DNA of 32,664 bases from DATMXS01 sp050260275 (GCA_050260275.1 JBLNBX010000102.1:1-32664); one strand, 5' to 3'. Positions 7,688-15,694 are shown, counted from the stretch's first letter. Translations and numbers: made by a program. The notes: a model not told the origin generated them from the letters alone.

Positions 7688-9775
7688 ATGGCGACGCGCG
7701 CCTATGAGGCAGAGCGCTTCGCGGGGCTGGATCAGGAGGTTCTGATCCGGGCTCTGCGGGTGATGCTGACTTCGCGGAGGCTGGACGACCGCGAGATCCT
7801 CCTGAAGCGGCAGAACCGGATCTATTTCCAGATCAGCGGCGCGGGGCACGAGGCCGCTGGCGCGGCTGCCGCGCTCGTGCTGCGCCCGGGCCACGACTGG
7901 GTTTACCCGTACTACCGCGACCGCGCTCTGTGCCTCGGGCTGGGTATCACTCCAGAGCAGATGCTGCTCGCCGCGGTGGGGGCGGAAGCGGACCCGGCGT
8001 CCGGAGGGCGGCAGATGCCGTCGCACTGGAGCTCGCCGGCGCTGAACGTTGTGACAGCGTCCAGCCCAACGGGGACGCAGTTCCTCCAGGCGGTGGGGTG
8101 CGCCGAGGCCGGCCGGTATCTCGATCCTCGGAGTGATTCAATCACATTGGTAACCAGCGGCGAAGGCGCCACCAGCGAGGGAGAGTTCTGGGAAGCGATA
8201 AACGCTGCATCGCTCCTGCGGTTGCCGGTCCTGTTCCTCATCGAGGACAACGGCTTCGCGATCTCGGTACCGGTGGAAACGCAGACCGCGGGCGGGAACA
8301 TAGCGAACCTGGTGAGGAGTTTTCCGGCGCTGCACGTGATCGATGCGGACGGAACGGATTTCATCGCAGTATATGCGGCGCTGCGGGACGCGGCCGCCTG
8401 GTGCCGGGCGGGCAATGGACCGGCGCTGGTGCATGCTGGAGTGACGCGGCCGTATTCGCACTCGCTCTCAGACGACGAACGCCTGTACAAATCGGAAGCC
8501 GAGCGCGCGGCCGACGCGGCGCGCGACCCGCTGACGCGCTTTCCTCAGTTTCTCGAGCACGAGGGAGTACTCGGAGCCGAGGGATTGCGCGCCATGGCGC
8601 GCGAGGTGGATGAGGAGATCGAACGTGCGACGGCGGCGGCACTGCGCGCGCGGCCGCCCGCGCCCGAAACAGTCTTCGTGAACCTGTACTCGCCCGTCAC
8701 CGATATTACATCCGAGCGCTTTTCCACGCCTCCCGCATTCGCGGGACCACCGTGCACAATGATCGACGAGATCAACCGCACGCTGGCCGAGGAGATGCGC
8801 CGAGACTCCCGGATACGCGTCTTCGGCGAGGATGTGGCCGATTGCAGCCGCGAGGAGAACCTCGCGGAAGTGAAAGGAAAGGGCGGCGTATTCAGAGCCA
8901 CTCATGGTTTGCAGCGCGAGTTCGGAAGCGCGAGGTGCTTCAACACGCCGCTGGCCGAGGCGGGCATCGTGGGCCGGGCGATCGGAATGGCGACACGCGG
9001 GCTGAAGCCGGTGGCGGAGATACAGTTCTTTGATTACATCTGGCCGGCGATGATGCAGTTGCGCAGCGAGCTGGCTACTATCCGCTGGCGCTCAAATGGC
9101 GGGTTCTCCTGCCCCGCGGTGATCCGGGTGGCCATTGGCGGGTACCTGCACGGAGGATCGATATACCACAGCCAGTCGGGAGAGGTCGCTTTCACGCACA
9201 TTCCCGGGCTGAGGGTAGCGTTTCCGTCGAACGCGCTGGACGCATGCGGATTGCTCCGGACGGCGCTGCGCGCGGACGACCCGGTGCTGTTCCTCGAACA
9301 CAAGCGGCTGTACCGCGATCCGCATAACCGCTCGCAGCACCCCGGCGCGGATTTCATGCTGCCGTTCGGACGGGCGAACGTCGTGAAGGCCGGACGCAAT
9401 CTCACAATTATCACCTACGGAATGCTGGTGCATAAGGCGCTGACGGCTGCGGCTAAGGTCGAACGCAGGCGAACCGGTGTTTCCATCGAGGTAATAGACC
9501 TGCGCACGCTTGCGCCGTACGACTGGGAAGCGATCGCGGCGAGCGTCAGAAAGACCAGCCGCGTTCTAGTGGCGCATGAGGATACCCTCTCTTGGGGATA
9601 CGGCGCGGAGATTGCGGCGCGCATAGCGGACGAGCTATTCGAGTACCTCGACGCTCCCGTCAGGCGCATCGGCGCGCTGGACGCGTGGATCGGATACAGC
9701 CCTACTCTTGAGGAAGCCACCTTGCCGCAGGTAAAGACGCTTGCGGCCGAGGCGGAGCGGCTTCTCGCCTACTGA
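7688..9775 (+). CDS. fused 2-oxoacid dehydrogenase E1 (alpha+beta), branched-chain type
   Basis: A 695-residue fusion of the two E1 subunits of a 2-oxoacid dehydrogenase complex. Residues 1-325 are E1 alpha, with a thiamine-diphosphate motif starting GEGATSEGEFWEAIN near 158 and closing at Asn188 (IEDNGF). The GEG start and MPSHWSSPALNVVTASSP segment resemble branched-chain (2-oxoisovalerate) enzymes. Residues 360-690 are E1 beta (FGEDVADCSREENLAEVKGKGG, FNTPLAEAGIVGRAIGMA, VAFPSNALDACGLLRTAL). The complex decarboxylates branched-chain 2-oxoacids and passes the acyl group to E2 lipoate. The start is ATG 7688, preceded by GGGGGAGG; a TTG at 7667 is possible but would overlap that site. No E2 or E3 gene is nearby, so partners must be encoded elsewhere. 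Substrate choice is inferred. Confidence 0.9.
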   Translation: MATRAYEAERFAGLDQEVLIRALRVMLTSRRLDDREILLKRQNRIYFQISGAGHEAAGAAAALVLRPGHDWVYPYYRDRALCLGLGITPEQMLLAAVGAEADPASGGRQMPSHWSSPALNVVTASSPTGTQFLQAVGCAEAGRYLDPRSDSITLVTSGEGATSEGEFWEAINAASLLRLPVLFLIEDNGFAISVPVETQTAGGNIANLVRSFPALHVIDADGTDFIAVYAALRDAAAWCRAGNGPALVHAGVTRPYSHSLSDDERLYKSEAERAADAARDPLTRFPQFLEHEGVLGAEGLRAMAREVDEEIERATAAALRARPPAPETVFVNLYSPVTDITSERFSTPPAFAGPPCTMIDEINRTLAEEMRRDSRIRVFGEDVADCSREENLAEVKGKGGVFRATHGLQREFGSARCFNTPLAEAGIVGRAIGMATRGLKPVAEIQFFDYIWPAMMQLRSELATIRWRSNGGFSCPAVIRVAIGGYLHGGSIYHSQSGEVAFTHIPGLRVAFPSNALDACGLLRTALRADDPVLFLEHKRLYRDPHNRSQHPGADFMLPFGRANVVKAGRNLTIITYGMLVHKALTAAAKVERRRTGVSIEVIDLRTLAPYDWEAIAASVRKTSRVLVAHEDTLSWGYGAEIAARIADELFEYLDAPVRRIGALDAWIGYSPTLEEATLPQVKTLAAEAERLLAY

Positions 9776-9870
9776 ATCGCGCGGGCGCGGATACCGGTGT
9801 GCCCGCCGCGGGACGAACCTAGGCTTTGCCAAACGGCAATACTCCTCCGGCTACTCACGATTGTCGGAAC

Positions 9871-11670
9871 ATGGGAGCAGTGGCCGCGCGGATAGAGGAT
9901 TACGCTTTCATCGGAGATCTCCAGACCGGCGCGCTTGTCTCACGGGACGGCTCCATCGACTGGCTGTGCGTGCCGCGTTTCGACTCGCCAGCGTGTTTCG
10001 CAAGTCTTCTCGGGACGCCTGAGAACGGCCGCTGGCAGATCCGCCCCGACGCCGAGATCCGCGAGGTGCGCCGGCGGTATCTGGACGGAACGCTGATCCT
10101 CGAGACCGAGTTCGTTTGCGACGGCGGGTCCGTTGCGGTGATCGACTTCATGCCTCCGCGGACCAGCGCTCCGGACCTCGTGCGAATCGTCGAGGGCCGC
10201 CGCGGCGAGGTGCCGATGCGCATGGAGCTGGTGATCCGGTGCTACTACGGGTCGGTCGTGCCGTGGGTCCGGCGAACTGAGAACGGCATCCGGGCAGTGG
10301 CGGGTCCGGATACGATCTATTGCCGCAGCACGGCGGAGATGCACGGAGAGAACCTGCACACCGTGGCGCGGTTCACCGTTAAGGAAGGCGAGCGCGTACC
10401 GTTTGAGCTGGTGTGGACGCACACACGCGCGGAGGAGCCGCCGGCGCAGGAGCCGAACGATTGCGTCGCCTCCACGGAAGCGTTCTGGCGCGACTGGTCC
10501 GGCCGCTGCTCGTACAAGGGGCGGTGGTGGGACGCAGTAGTGCGGTCATTCATCGTTCTCAAGGCGCTCACGTACGCTCCGACCGGCGGAGTGGTGGCCG
10601 CGGCGACGACATCACTGCCGGAGAAACCCGGTGGAGTCCGTAATTGGGATTACCGCTACTGCTGGCTGCGCGACGCCACGTTCACGCTATACGCGCTCGT
10701 CGCGGGCGGATACACGGATGAGGCCTGCGCGTGGCGTGGGTGGCTGGTGGATGCGGTGGCCGGCGAGCCCTCGAAGCTTCAGATCATGTACGGATTGAGG
10801 GGCGAGCGCCGCCTGTACGAGAGGGTGATCGATTGGCTGCCGGGATACGAGGGGTCCGCGCCCGTACGCGCCGGTAACGATGCCTACCGGCAGCATCAGC
10901 TCGACGTTTACGGCGAAGTCATGGACGTGCTGCACGCCGCTCGCGTCGCGGGTCTGCCGCCGGACGAGAACGCATGGCGCATCCAGCGCGGAATTGTAAG
11001 CTTTCTCGAAGGCGACTGGAGAAAACCCGACAACGGCATCTGGGAGGTCCGCGGACCCCAGCGGCATTTCACGCATTCCAAGGTTATGGCCTGGGTCGCG
11101 ATGGATCGCGCTGTGAAATCGGTGGAGCAGTTCGGAACACCGGGAGACGTGGCGAAGTGGGCGGCGGTACGCGACGCGATCCGCTCCGAGGTCCTGGAGC
11201 AAGGCTTCAACACCAAGTTGAACGCGTTCGTGCAGTACTACGGCTCGGACCAGCCCGACGCCAGCCTGCTCATGCTTCCGCTAACTGGATTCATCGACGC
11301 CCGCGACCCGCGCATGATTGGAACGGTGAAGCTCATACAGGACCGGCTCACATACGACGGCTTCCTCAGGCGCTACGAGAATGAGCACGACGTGGATGGG
11401 CTGCCTCCGGGGGAAGGCGCGTTCCTTTTGTGTACGTTCTGGCTCGTGGACAACCTCGCGCTTCAGGGGCGGTTCAGCGAGGCCGAGGAGATCTATGAGC
11501 GCCTGGTGGCGCTCCGGAACGACGTGGGGCTGCTCTCAGAGCAGTACGACCCGGAAACGAAGCGGATGCTCGGCAATTTCCCGCAGGCCTTCTCGCACGT
11601 TGGCTTGATCAACTCGGCGCGAAACCTGGACCACGCCGGCGGCCCGGCCGAGCAGCGAGCGGGCGTATAG
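9871..11670 (+). CDS. glycoside hydrolase family 15 protein (glucoamylase/trehalase-like)
   Basis: A 599-residue enzyme with the layout of bacterial cytosolic GH15 proteins: an N-terminal beta-sandwich (RIEDYAFIGDLQTGALVSRD, then DWLCVPRFDSP) to about 215, and an (alpha/alpha)6 barrel after it. Barrel motifs are RNWDYRYCWLRDATFTL near 257, QLDVYGEVMDVL near 343, GIWEVRG with Glu392 as likely general acid, and GEGAFLLCTFWLVDNLALQGR near 514 with Glu515 as likely base. The family hydrolyses alpha-glucans or trehalose by inversion; which substrate applies here cannot be told. No signal peptide is present. The start is uncertain: ATG 9871 is where homology begins, while an in-frame TTG at 9826 would add 15 residues; neither has a strong ribosome binding site. 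It follows the E1 gene by 95 bp. Confidence 0.9.
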   Translation: MGAVAARIEDYAFIGDLQTGALVSRDGSIDWLCVPRFDSPACFASLLGTPENGRWQIRPDAEIREVRRRYLDGTLILETEFVCDGGSVAVIDFMPPRTSAPDLVRIVEGRRGEVPMRMELVIRCYYGSVVPWVRRTENGIRAVAGPDTIYCRSTAEMHGENLHTVARFTVKEGERVPFELVWTHTRAEEPPAQEPNDCVASTEAFWRDWSGRCSYKGRWWDAVVRSFIVLKALTYAPTGGVVAAATTSLPEKPGGVRNWDYRYCWLRDATFTLYALVAGGYTDEACAWRGWLVDAVAGEPSKLQIMYGLRGERRLYERVIDWLPGYEGSAPVRAGNDAYRQHQLDVYGEVMDVLHAARVAGLPPDENAWRIQRGIVSFLEGDWRKPDNGIWEVRGPQRHFTHSKVMAWVAMDRAVKSVEQFGTPGDVAKWAAVRDAIRSEVLEQGFNTKLNAFVQYYGSDQPDASLLMLPLTGFIDARDPRMIGTVKLIQDRLTYDGFLRRYENEHDVDGLPPGEGAFLLCTFWLVDNLALQGRFSEAEEIYERLVALRNDVGLLSEQYDPETKRMLGNFPQAFSHVGLINSARNLDHAGGPAEQRAGV

Positions 11671-11683
11671 TCCGGATTCGCCT

Positions 11684-11701
11684 CGCGCGCCCTGGCGCGC
11701 G
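11684..11701 (+). terminator. GC-only hairpin after the GH15 gene
   Basis: CGCGCGC-CCTG-GCGCGCG is a 7-bp perfect stem starting 14 bp after the GH15 stop codon. No T-run follows, so intrinsic termination is doubtful. It could pause or stabilise the transcript end. Confidence 0.35.
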
Positions 11702-11722
11702 GAGCGTCTCGCTCGGACGCCA

Positions 11723-11731
11723 TGCTATGAT
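11723..11731 (+). promoter_or_regulatory. candidate extended -10 element (TGCTATGAT) before the VanZ-like gene
   Basis: TGCTATGAT is a near-perfect extended -10. The TTG start codon at 11741 begins 9 bases after it, about where transcription would start, so the mRNA may be leaderless. No clear -35 is seen 17 bp upstream. Confidence 0.4.
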
Positions 11732-11740
11732 CTGACCGCT

Positions 11741-12865
11741 TTGGGCCGTTTGCTTCTGCTCACGGCGGCGCTGGTTGTGTACGCGTCGCTGTACCCATTC
11801 GACTTCACCGCCCGCGATTCACTCGAGGGCCTGCTGCGCAGGTGGCCGGCCGGCCTGGACCGGTTTGCGCTGCGGGATATCGGCATCAACCTGCTGGCGT
11901 ACGTGCCGGTGGGTTGGTTCGCTTTCCTCACCCTGGCGAAAAGCACGAGCCGGCCCGGCGCGGTGCTGTACTCGGCGGAGCTTGGGGCCGCGCTGTCGAT
12001 CGTGATAGAGATCGCACAGTATTTCGAGCGCACGCGAGTGTCGAGTTCGCTCGACGTGATGTGCAACACAGCGGGAGCGGCGCTGGGAGCATCGCTTGCA
12101 GCGCTCGTTGGCGGCGCGGCGGTTCAGGCGGCGCGCCGCAGCGGTATAGCGTTATCTGCTCCCGCAGCGCTACTCGCTGCGTGGGCCGCTCATCTCGTGT
12201 TTCCACCGGTGCCGGCGATCGGGTTCACGCGCATAGCGCGGCGCTGGAGCGAACTGGCCGCGAGCGGCCCGCCGGAGTTTCTCGCGACGGCTGCGGGCGC
12301 CGTGTGCTGGCTGGCCGCCGCGCGGTTGATCGAAGCGGCGGGAGTGAAGCGCGTGCGCATCGCTCTGGCGTTGATGATGATGCTGGCGCCGGCGCGGCTG
12401 CTGCTGGCAGGCCCGCCGTTGAGATGGTCCGATATCGCCGCGCCCGTGGCGGCTTTCGCGTTATGGCCCGCACTAGAGCGCGTTCCCAAGAAGAGCGCGA
12501 TTCTCGCGGCGCTGGCCGTCGCAGCCATCACGGTGAGCGGTCTTGCGCCGTTCCAGTTCGCCGAGCCGCACGGTTTTTCCTGGCTGCCGTTCCGGGGCAC
12601 GCTGGACTCGGAGCGGACTAACGCCGCGGTCGTTCTGTTCGAGAAAACGTTTATCTACGGCGCGGCGCTGTGGCTGATGCGGGATGCGGGCTTGCGGCTG
12701 CGCACCGCCGCGGGGGTTCTGCTGCCGCTCGTTGCCGCGCTCGAAGCCGCTCAGGTGTACCTGCCTGGCAGGACGGCGGAGATCACGGACCCGCTGCTGG
12801 TTGCGCTGCTCGCCTTTGCCTTGGCCCGCACCAAACGCGCCGGCGCGACGGCCGCGGGCGGATGA
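11741..12865 (+). CDS. membrane protein with two VanZ-like halves
   Basis: A 374-residue, Ala/Leu-rich polytopic membrane protein. The N-terminal part (about 10-125) is a VanZ-like domain: LYPFDF at 17-22, DIGINLLAYVPVGW at 46-59, and the pattern Glu90, Gln93, Arg99, Asp105 leading into CNTAGAALGA. The C-terminal part (about 265-365) repeats the arrangement: LAPFQF at 268-273, a helix at 299-313, and Glu335, Gln338, Arg344, Asp350 at exactly the same spacing. The middle (130-262) is several further hydrophobic helices. VanZ proteins are small membrane proteins linked to teicoplanin resistance in some operons, but for most of the family the role is unknown. The start is TTG 11741; the only nearby ATG (11727) reads into a stop after two codons. 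Confidence 0.82.
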   Translation: MGRLLLLTAALVVYASLYPFDFTARDSLEGLLRRWPAGLDRFALRDIGINLLAYVPVGWFAFLTLAKSTSRPGAVLYSAELGAALSIVIEIAQYFERTRVSSSLDVMCNTAGAALGASLAALVGGAAVQAARRSGIALSAPAALLAAWAAHLVFPPVPAIGFTRIARRWSELAASGPPEFLATAAGAVCWLAAARLIEAAGVKRVRIALALMMMLAPARLLLAGPPLRWSDIAAPVAAFALWPALERVPKKSAILAALAVAAITVSGLAPFQFAEPHGFSWLPFRGTLDSERTNAAVVLFEKTFIYGAALWLMRDAGLRLRTAAGVLLPLVAALEAAQVYLPGRTAEITDPLLVALLAFALARTKRAGATAAGG

Positions 12866-13017
12866 TTGCGGGCAGCGCCGCGGCCCGCGTATTCGGGGCC
12901 GCCTGCAGCAGCAACCGGATGCGGCCTCGCTGCAGCGATGACGGCCGTGTACGCGGGAGCGGGCTCGAAAGGCAGGGCGGTTGCCTGGCAGGCGGGCAGT
13001 GGAGAAAATGAGGCGTT
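12866..13017. other. intergenic stretch, no feature recognised
   Basis: This is the first part of a 329 bp gap between the VanZ-like gene and the dCMP deaminase gene. I see no ORF with coding character, no strong hairpin with a T-run, and no repeat shared with the palindromic families elsewhere. The second part holds a possible small ORF, listed separately. Confidence 0.5.
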
Positions 13018-13191
13018 ATGACGAGCCGGCGTGAGTCACTCGGTGGCGCGGGCGCACGTGCGTCAAGCGGCCTGGTCCGGCGCGAGTCGGAGATTGCTCG
13101 CGCGGACTATCGCGTCCACATCACGTTGCAGCGCGCGCCCGAGATATTGGAGGAGCGCGAAAACCGGTTCGGGATCGTGAGGAGATTCTAG
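13018..13191 (+). CDS. possible small protein (57 aa) upstream of dCMP deaminase
   Basis: ATG 13018 to TAG 13191 encodes 57 residues, basic and hydrophilic, ending ITLQRAPEILEERENRFGIVRRF. A GAGG lies 5 bases before the ATG. Third codon positions are mostly G or C, as in neighbouring genes, and the stop falls 3 bases before the ATG of the deaminase gene, as in an operon. No family is recognised. GC-rich DNA produces such ORFs by chance, so this is tentative. Confidence 0.3.
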   Translation: MTSRRESLGGAGARASSGLVRRESEIARADYRVHITLQRAPEILEERENRFGIVRRF

Positions 13192-13194
13192 CCC

Positions 13195-13656
13195 ATGGCC
13201 GGCCCGCGTGCGGTTCCCAACTGGGACGAGTATTACCTGCAAGTCTGCCGCGTCGTAGCTTCTCGCAGCAAGGATCCGAACACGCAGATCGGCTGCGTGA
13301 TCGTCGGACCGGCGCACGAGATCCGGTCCACAGGCTACAACTCGCTGCCGCGCGGCATTCGGGACGACGTTGCCGAGCGCTTCGAACGCCCCACCAAGTA
13401 TCTCTGGATGGAGCACGCCGAACGCAATGCCATCTGCAACGCGGCGCGCGCCGGCACAGCTACCGAGGGCTGCACCATCTACGTTGAGATCATGCCGTGC
13501 ATGGATTGCGCACGGGCAATCGTGCAGGCCGGCATCGCCGAGGTGGTGATCTCCGCCTCGCGCATGGAGGCCTATTCGAGCGAATACTATGACCAGCACT
13601 TCGGCATCGTGGAGGTGCTGTTCCAGGAAGCCAATGTGAAGGTTCGCCGTGTGTAG
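13195..13656 (+). CDS. dCMP deaminase family protein
   Basis: A zinc-dependent cytidine/deoxycytidylate deaminase fold protein of 153 residues. It converts dCMP to dUMP (a precursor for dTMP) or acts on a related cytidine nucleotide. The zinc site is His74-Ala-Glu76 in WMEHAERNAI, and Cys102 and Cys105 in PCMDCARAIV; Glu76 is the proton shuttle. The N-terminal DPNTQIGCVIVGPAHEIRSTGYNSLPRG is typical of ComEB/dCMP deaminases and replaces the substrate loop of tRNA or riboflavin deaminases. GAGGAG lies 11 bases before the ATG. The protein is soluble and cytosolic. Its genomic neighbours give no pathway clue. Confidence 0.92.
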   Translation: MAGPRAVPNWDEYYLQVCRVVASRSKDPNTQIGCVIVGPAHEIRSTGYNSLPRGIRDDVAERFERPTKYLWMEHAERNAICNAARAGTATEGCTIYVEIMPCMDCARAIVQAGIAEVVISASRMEAYSSEYYDQHFGIVEVLFQEANVKVRRV

Positions 13657-13714
13657 CGGAACCGCCGTGCTTCCCGGGCGACGGAAAGCAGCCGTTGAAA
13701 CGGCCGGGAGGCCC

Positions 13715-13723
13715 TGCTAGGAT
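13715..13723 (+). promoter_or_regulatory. candidate extended -10 element (TGCTAGGAT) before the MFS transporter gene
   Basis: TGCTAGGAT lies 39 bp before the MFS start codon. It matches the TGCTANNAT pattern seen before smpB, the VanZ-like gene and, on the minus strand, the FGGY kinase gene. No good -35 is visible. Confidence 0.35.
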
Positions 13724-13762
13724 AAGCGGGTCCGTTTAGACGGTCTCAAGGGAGTCAATCAT

Positions 13763-15019
13763 ATGGACGCTGCCGCCGCGAAGGCGGGAAGACAGCCAGC
13801 GCCGCTGCTCGAGCGGCTCGGGATGTATCCGCCCCTCGCCTGGGGCTTCGTGGCTGTATTGCTGATGATGACCGCTTGCGGCGTCGAGTCCGGTTTCCTT
13901 TCGGCGTATTTGGTCGGGAGAGGGATCTCGGAATCGGCCGTCGCGCTCGTGTTCACCGTTTACGGCGTTACCGCGGCGTTTGCCGCCTGGCTTTCCGGAG
14001 CGCTGTCGGACCTGTGGGGGCCGAAGCGGGTTATGGCGGCCGGGCTGGCTATCTGGATCGTTTTCCACGTTTCGCTGCTCGCCCTGGGCGTGGGTCCCGC
14101 CAACTACCTGCTCATCCTGCTGTCCTATGGAATGCGGGGTTTCGGATTCCCGCTTTTTTCATACGGCTTTCTCGTCTGGATCACCGTGGCGACGCCCGCG
14201 AAGAATCTGGGCACGTCACTCGGCTGGTTCTGGTTCGCCTTCGCTGCCGGTTTCCCGACGCTTGGCTCTGTCGTGGCGACATCATTGATTCCGCGAGTCG
14301 GCCAGTTTGAGACGCTCTGGTTCGCGCTCGGGTTCGTCGTGCTGGCGGGTGGGGCGCTGTTGGCCGTGCGGGAGCCCGTCGGCTCGCGGCGCCTGGCGCC
14401 GGCCGGGGAGAACCCTATCAAGACGCTGCTATCGAGCGCAACAATAGCCTGGAAGATTCCGAAGATTGGCATCGGCGGCATCGTGCGCACGATCAACACG
14501 TCGGCGCAGCTCGGGTTCCTGGTTTTCCTCCCGGTGTACTGCACGACGACGGTCGGCTTTACCCTGAGCCAGTGGCTAAGGCTGCTGACCGCGCTCTCCG
14601 TGGTCAACGTTATCTGCAACCTGCTGTTCGGCATCATCGGCGACAAGTTCGGCTGGCGCAGGACCGTGACGTTCTTCGGCGGACTCGGATGCGCGACGTT
14701 CACGCTCGCCCTGTACTACTCGCTGCAGGGCGGGGTCTCGAATTACTGGTTCGCGGTGCTGGCCGGGATGGGCTACGGAGCCATGCTGTCGGCCTACACG
14801 CCTCTCGGCGCCATCATGGCGGCGCTAGCCCCCGGACGCAAAGGCGCGGCGATGGCGATCCTGAACTTCGGCGCGGGCGCGAGCGCGTGGGTGGGTCCGG
14901 CGATCGCGGGCGTGTTCCTGCCGCTGGTGGGCGTCGGCGGGGTGATGTGGATCTACGCCATCCTGTACATAATCAGCGCGGCGCTCTCCTGGTCCATGAA
15001 GGTGCCGGAAGACAAATAG
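13763..15019 (+). CDS. MFS transporter, polyol permease-like (RbtT/DalT/CsbX type)
   Basis: A 418-residue major facilitator transporter with about 12 hydrophobic helices. The loop between helices 2 and 3 carries the MFS signature LSGALSDLWGPKRVM (about 83-97), and the second half carries its counterpart FGIIGDKFGWRRTV (near 289-302). Segments such as LGMYPPLAWGFVAVLLMMTACGVESGFLS and SYGMRGFGFPLFSYGFLVWI resemble the ribitol/arabitol permease group (RbtT, DalT, CsbX); this sub-family call is from memory and less certain than the MFS call. AAGGGAG lies about 9 bases before the ATG. The next gene across the hairpin-rich gap is an FGGY sugar kinase, which would suit uptake of a pentitol or pentose followed by phosphorylation. 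They are on opposite strands, so not an operon. Confidence 0.9.
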   Translation: MDAAAAKAGRQPAPLLERLGMYPPLAWGFVAVLLMMTACGVESGFLSAYLVGRGISESAVALVFTVYGVTAAFAAWLSGALSDLWGPKRVMAAGLAIWIVFHVSLLALGVGPANYLLILLSYGMRGFGFPLFSYGFLVWITVATPAKNLGTSLGWFWFAFAAGFPTLGSVVATSLIPRVGQFETLWFALGFVVLAGGALLAVREPVGSRRLAPAGENPIKTLLSSATIAWKIPKIGIGGIVRTINTSAQLGFLVFLPVYCTTTVGFTLSQWLRLLTALSVVNVICNLLFGIIGDKFGWRRTVTFFGGLGCATFTLALYYSLQGGVSNYWFAVLAGMGYGAMLSAYTPLGAIMAALAPGRKGAAMAILNFGAGASAWVGPAIAGVFLPLVGVGGVMWIYAILYIISAALSWSMKVPEDK

Positions 15020-15091
15020 CTGTACGGCTGGGCGCCAGCACTGGGCGGCGTTGAGACGCTTTCGCCCTACTGGGTTTTGCCCGCGCTGTTG

Positions 15092-15453
15092 AGCCCCGGA
15101 AGGGGCTGCAGACAGGGGTTCCCATGGCTCACGCCATGGGCTATTTTCTTTCGCCCTGACGGGCTTCGTTCCCGGACTTTGCAGCTCCACAGGCGCGGCG
15201 AAAGCGCCCAACGGCGCAGTTGGTGCATTCTCCCCGGTGCCTGGTTTTCGGGAAGACGTGCTGGATTCGCGTTGGGTTCGTATCAGGGCACGGCTTCAGC
15301 CGTGCCGATAGACGCCCTATCAATTGGGGGCTTTAGCCCCCTGTGGCCAGTGAGCTTGATTCGCAGGGCTGAAGCCCTGCGCGGGCTCAAGCCCGCCCCC
15401 CGAACGGCACACATGGGGGGCGGAGTTTACTCCGCGCGGAGCTTCAGCTCCGC
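15092..15453. repeat. cluster of short perfect hairpins with a shared centre
   Basis: Perfect or near-perfect palindromes lie at 15092-15107, 15121-15140, 15287-15306, 15326-15341, 15363-15380, 15381-15396, 15420-15435 and 15436-15453. Stems differ in sequence (for example GCACGGC, GGGGGC, GCAGGGC, GCGGAGC), while the centre is repeatedly CTTCAG, CTGAAG, CTTTAG or CTCAAG. The last five follow each other closely. The spacing and the changing stems rule out a CRISPR array. Confidence 0.88.
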
Positions 15454-15470
15454 ACCGATCGGCTCGCTGT
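15436..15470 (+). repeat. direct repeat unit 1: hairpin plus GGCTCGCTGT
   Basis: GGAGCTTCAGCTC at 15438-15450 is followed 23 bases from its start by GGCTCGCTGT at 15461. The same two blocks at the same distance recur at 15697-15709 and 15720-15729. Confidence 0.7.
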
Positions 15471-15536
15471 GGCGATGGCGTTTGAGATCCAGGTGCTAAA
15501 GCCCGTGAACATCCAATCCTTCTTCTGCCCGACTGA

Positions 15537-15643
15537 AGTCGGGCCCTGATGCGAGGCTCTTCAGGTGAGGCTCACTGGTAAAGAGAAGCCGGACCAGGGG
15601 GTCCGGCGCGGGCGTGGGCGCCCGCCCCACTAGAGGCGTGGGC
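15537..15643 (-). repeat. dispersed palindromic repeat, copy B (inverted relative to copy A at 5451-5556)
   Basis: The reverse complement aligns with 5451-5556 over the whole length, with a one-base length difference in the less conserved half. Both hairpins of copy A are kept: 15588-15607 (identical stem) and 15608-15625. In the second, an A-T pair of copy A is a G-C pair here, so the stem stays intact. At the far end it forms an extra palindrome, CCCGACTGAAGTCGGG at 15528-15543. It reads along the FGGY kinase gene, starting 184 bp after that gene's stop. Confidence 0.85.
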
Positions 15644-15694
15644 CCGGCGGCCTAGAATGCAGTGCTCGCATCAGGGGGGCAGTCTTCATCCCGC

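Noticed and set aside
7529..8026. N-terminal extension of the aguB frame up to 8026
   Set aside because: The frame is open, but the extension overlaps the E1 coding region on the other strand and lies before the conserved nitrilase start.
15092..15470. CRISPR array
   Set aside because: Repeats are palindromes of unequal length with different stem sequences and irregular spacing. There are no constant repeats with unique spacers and no cas genes.
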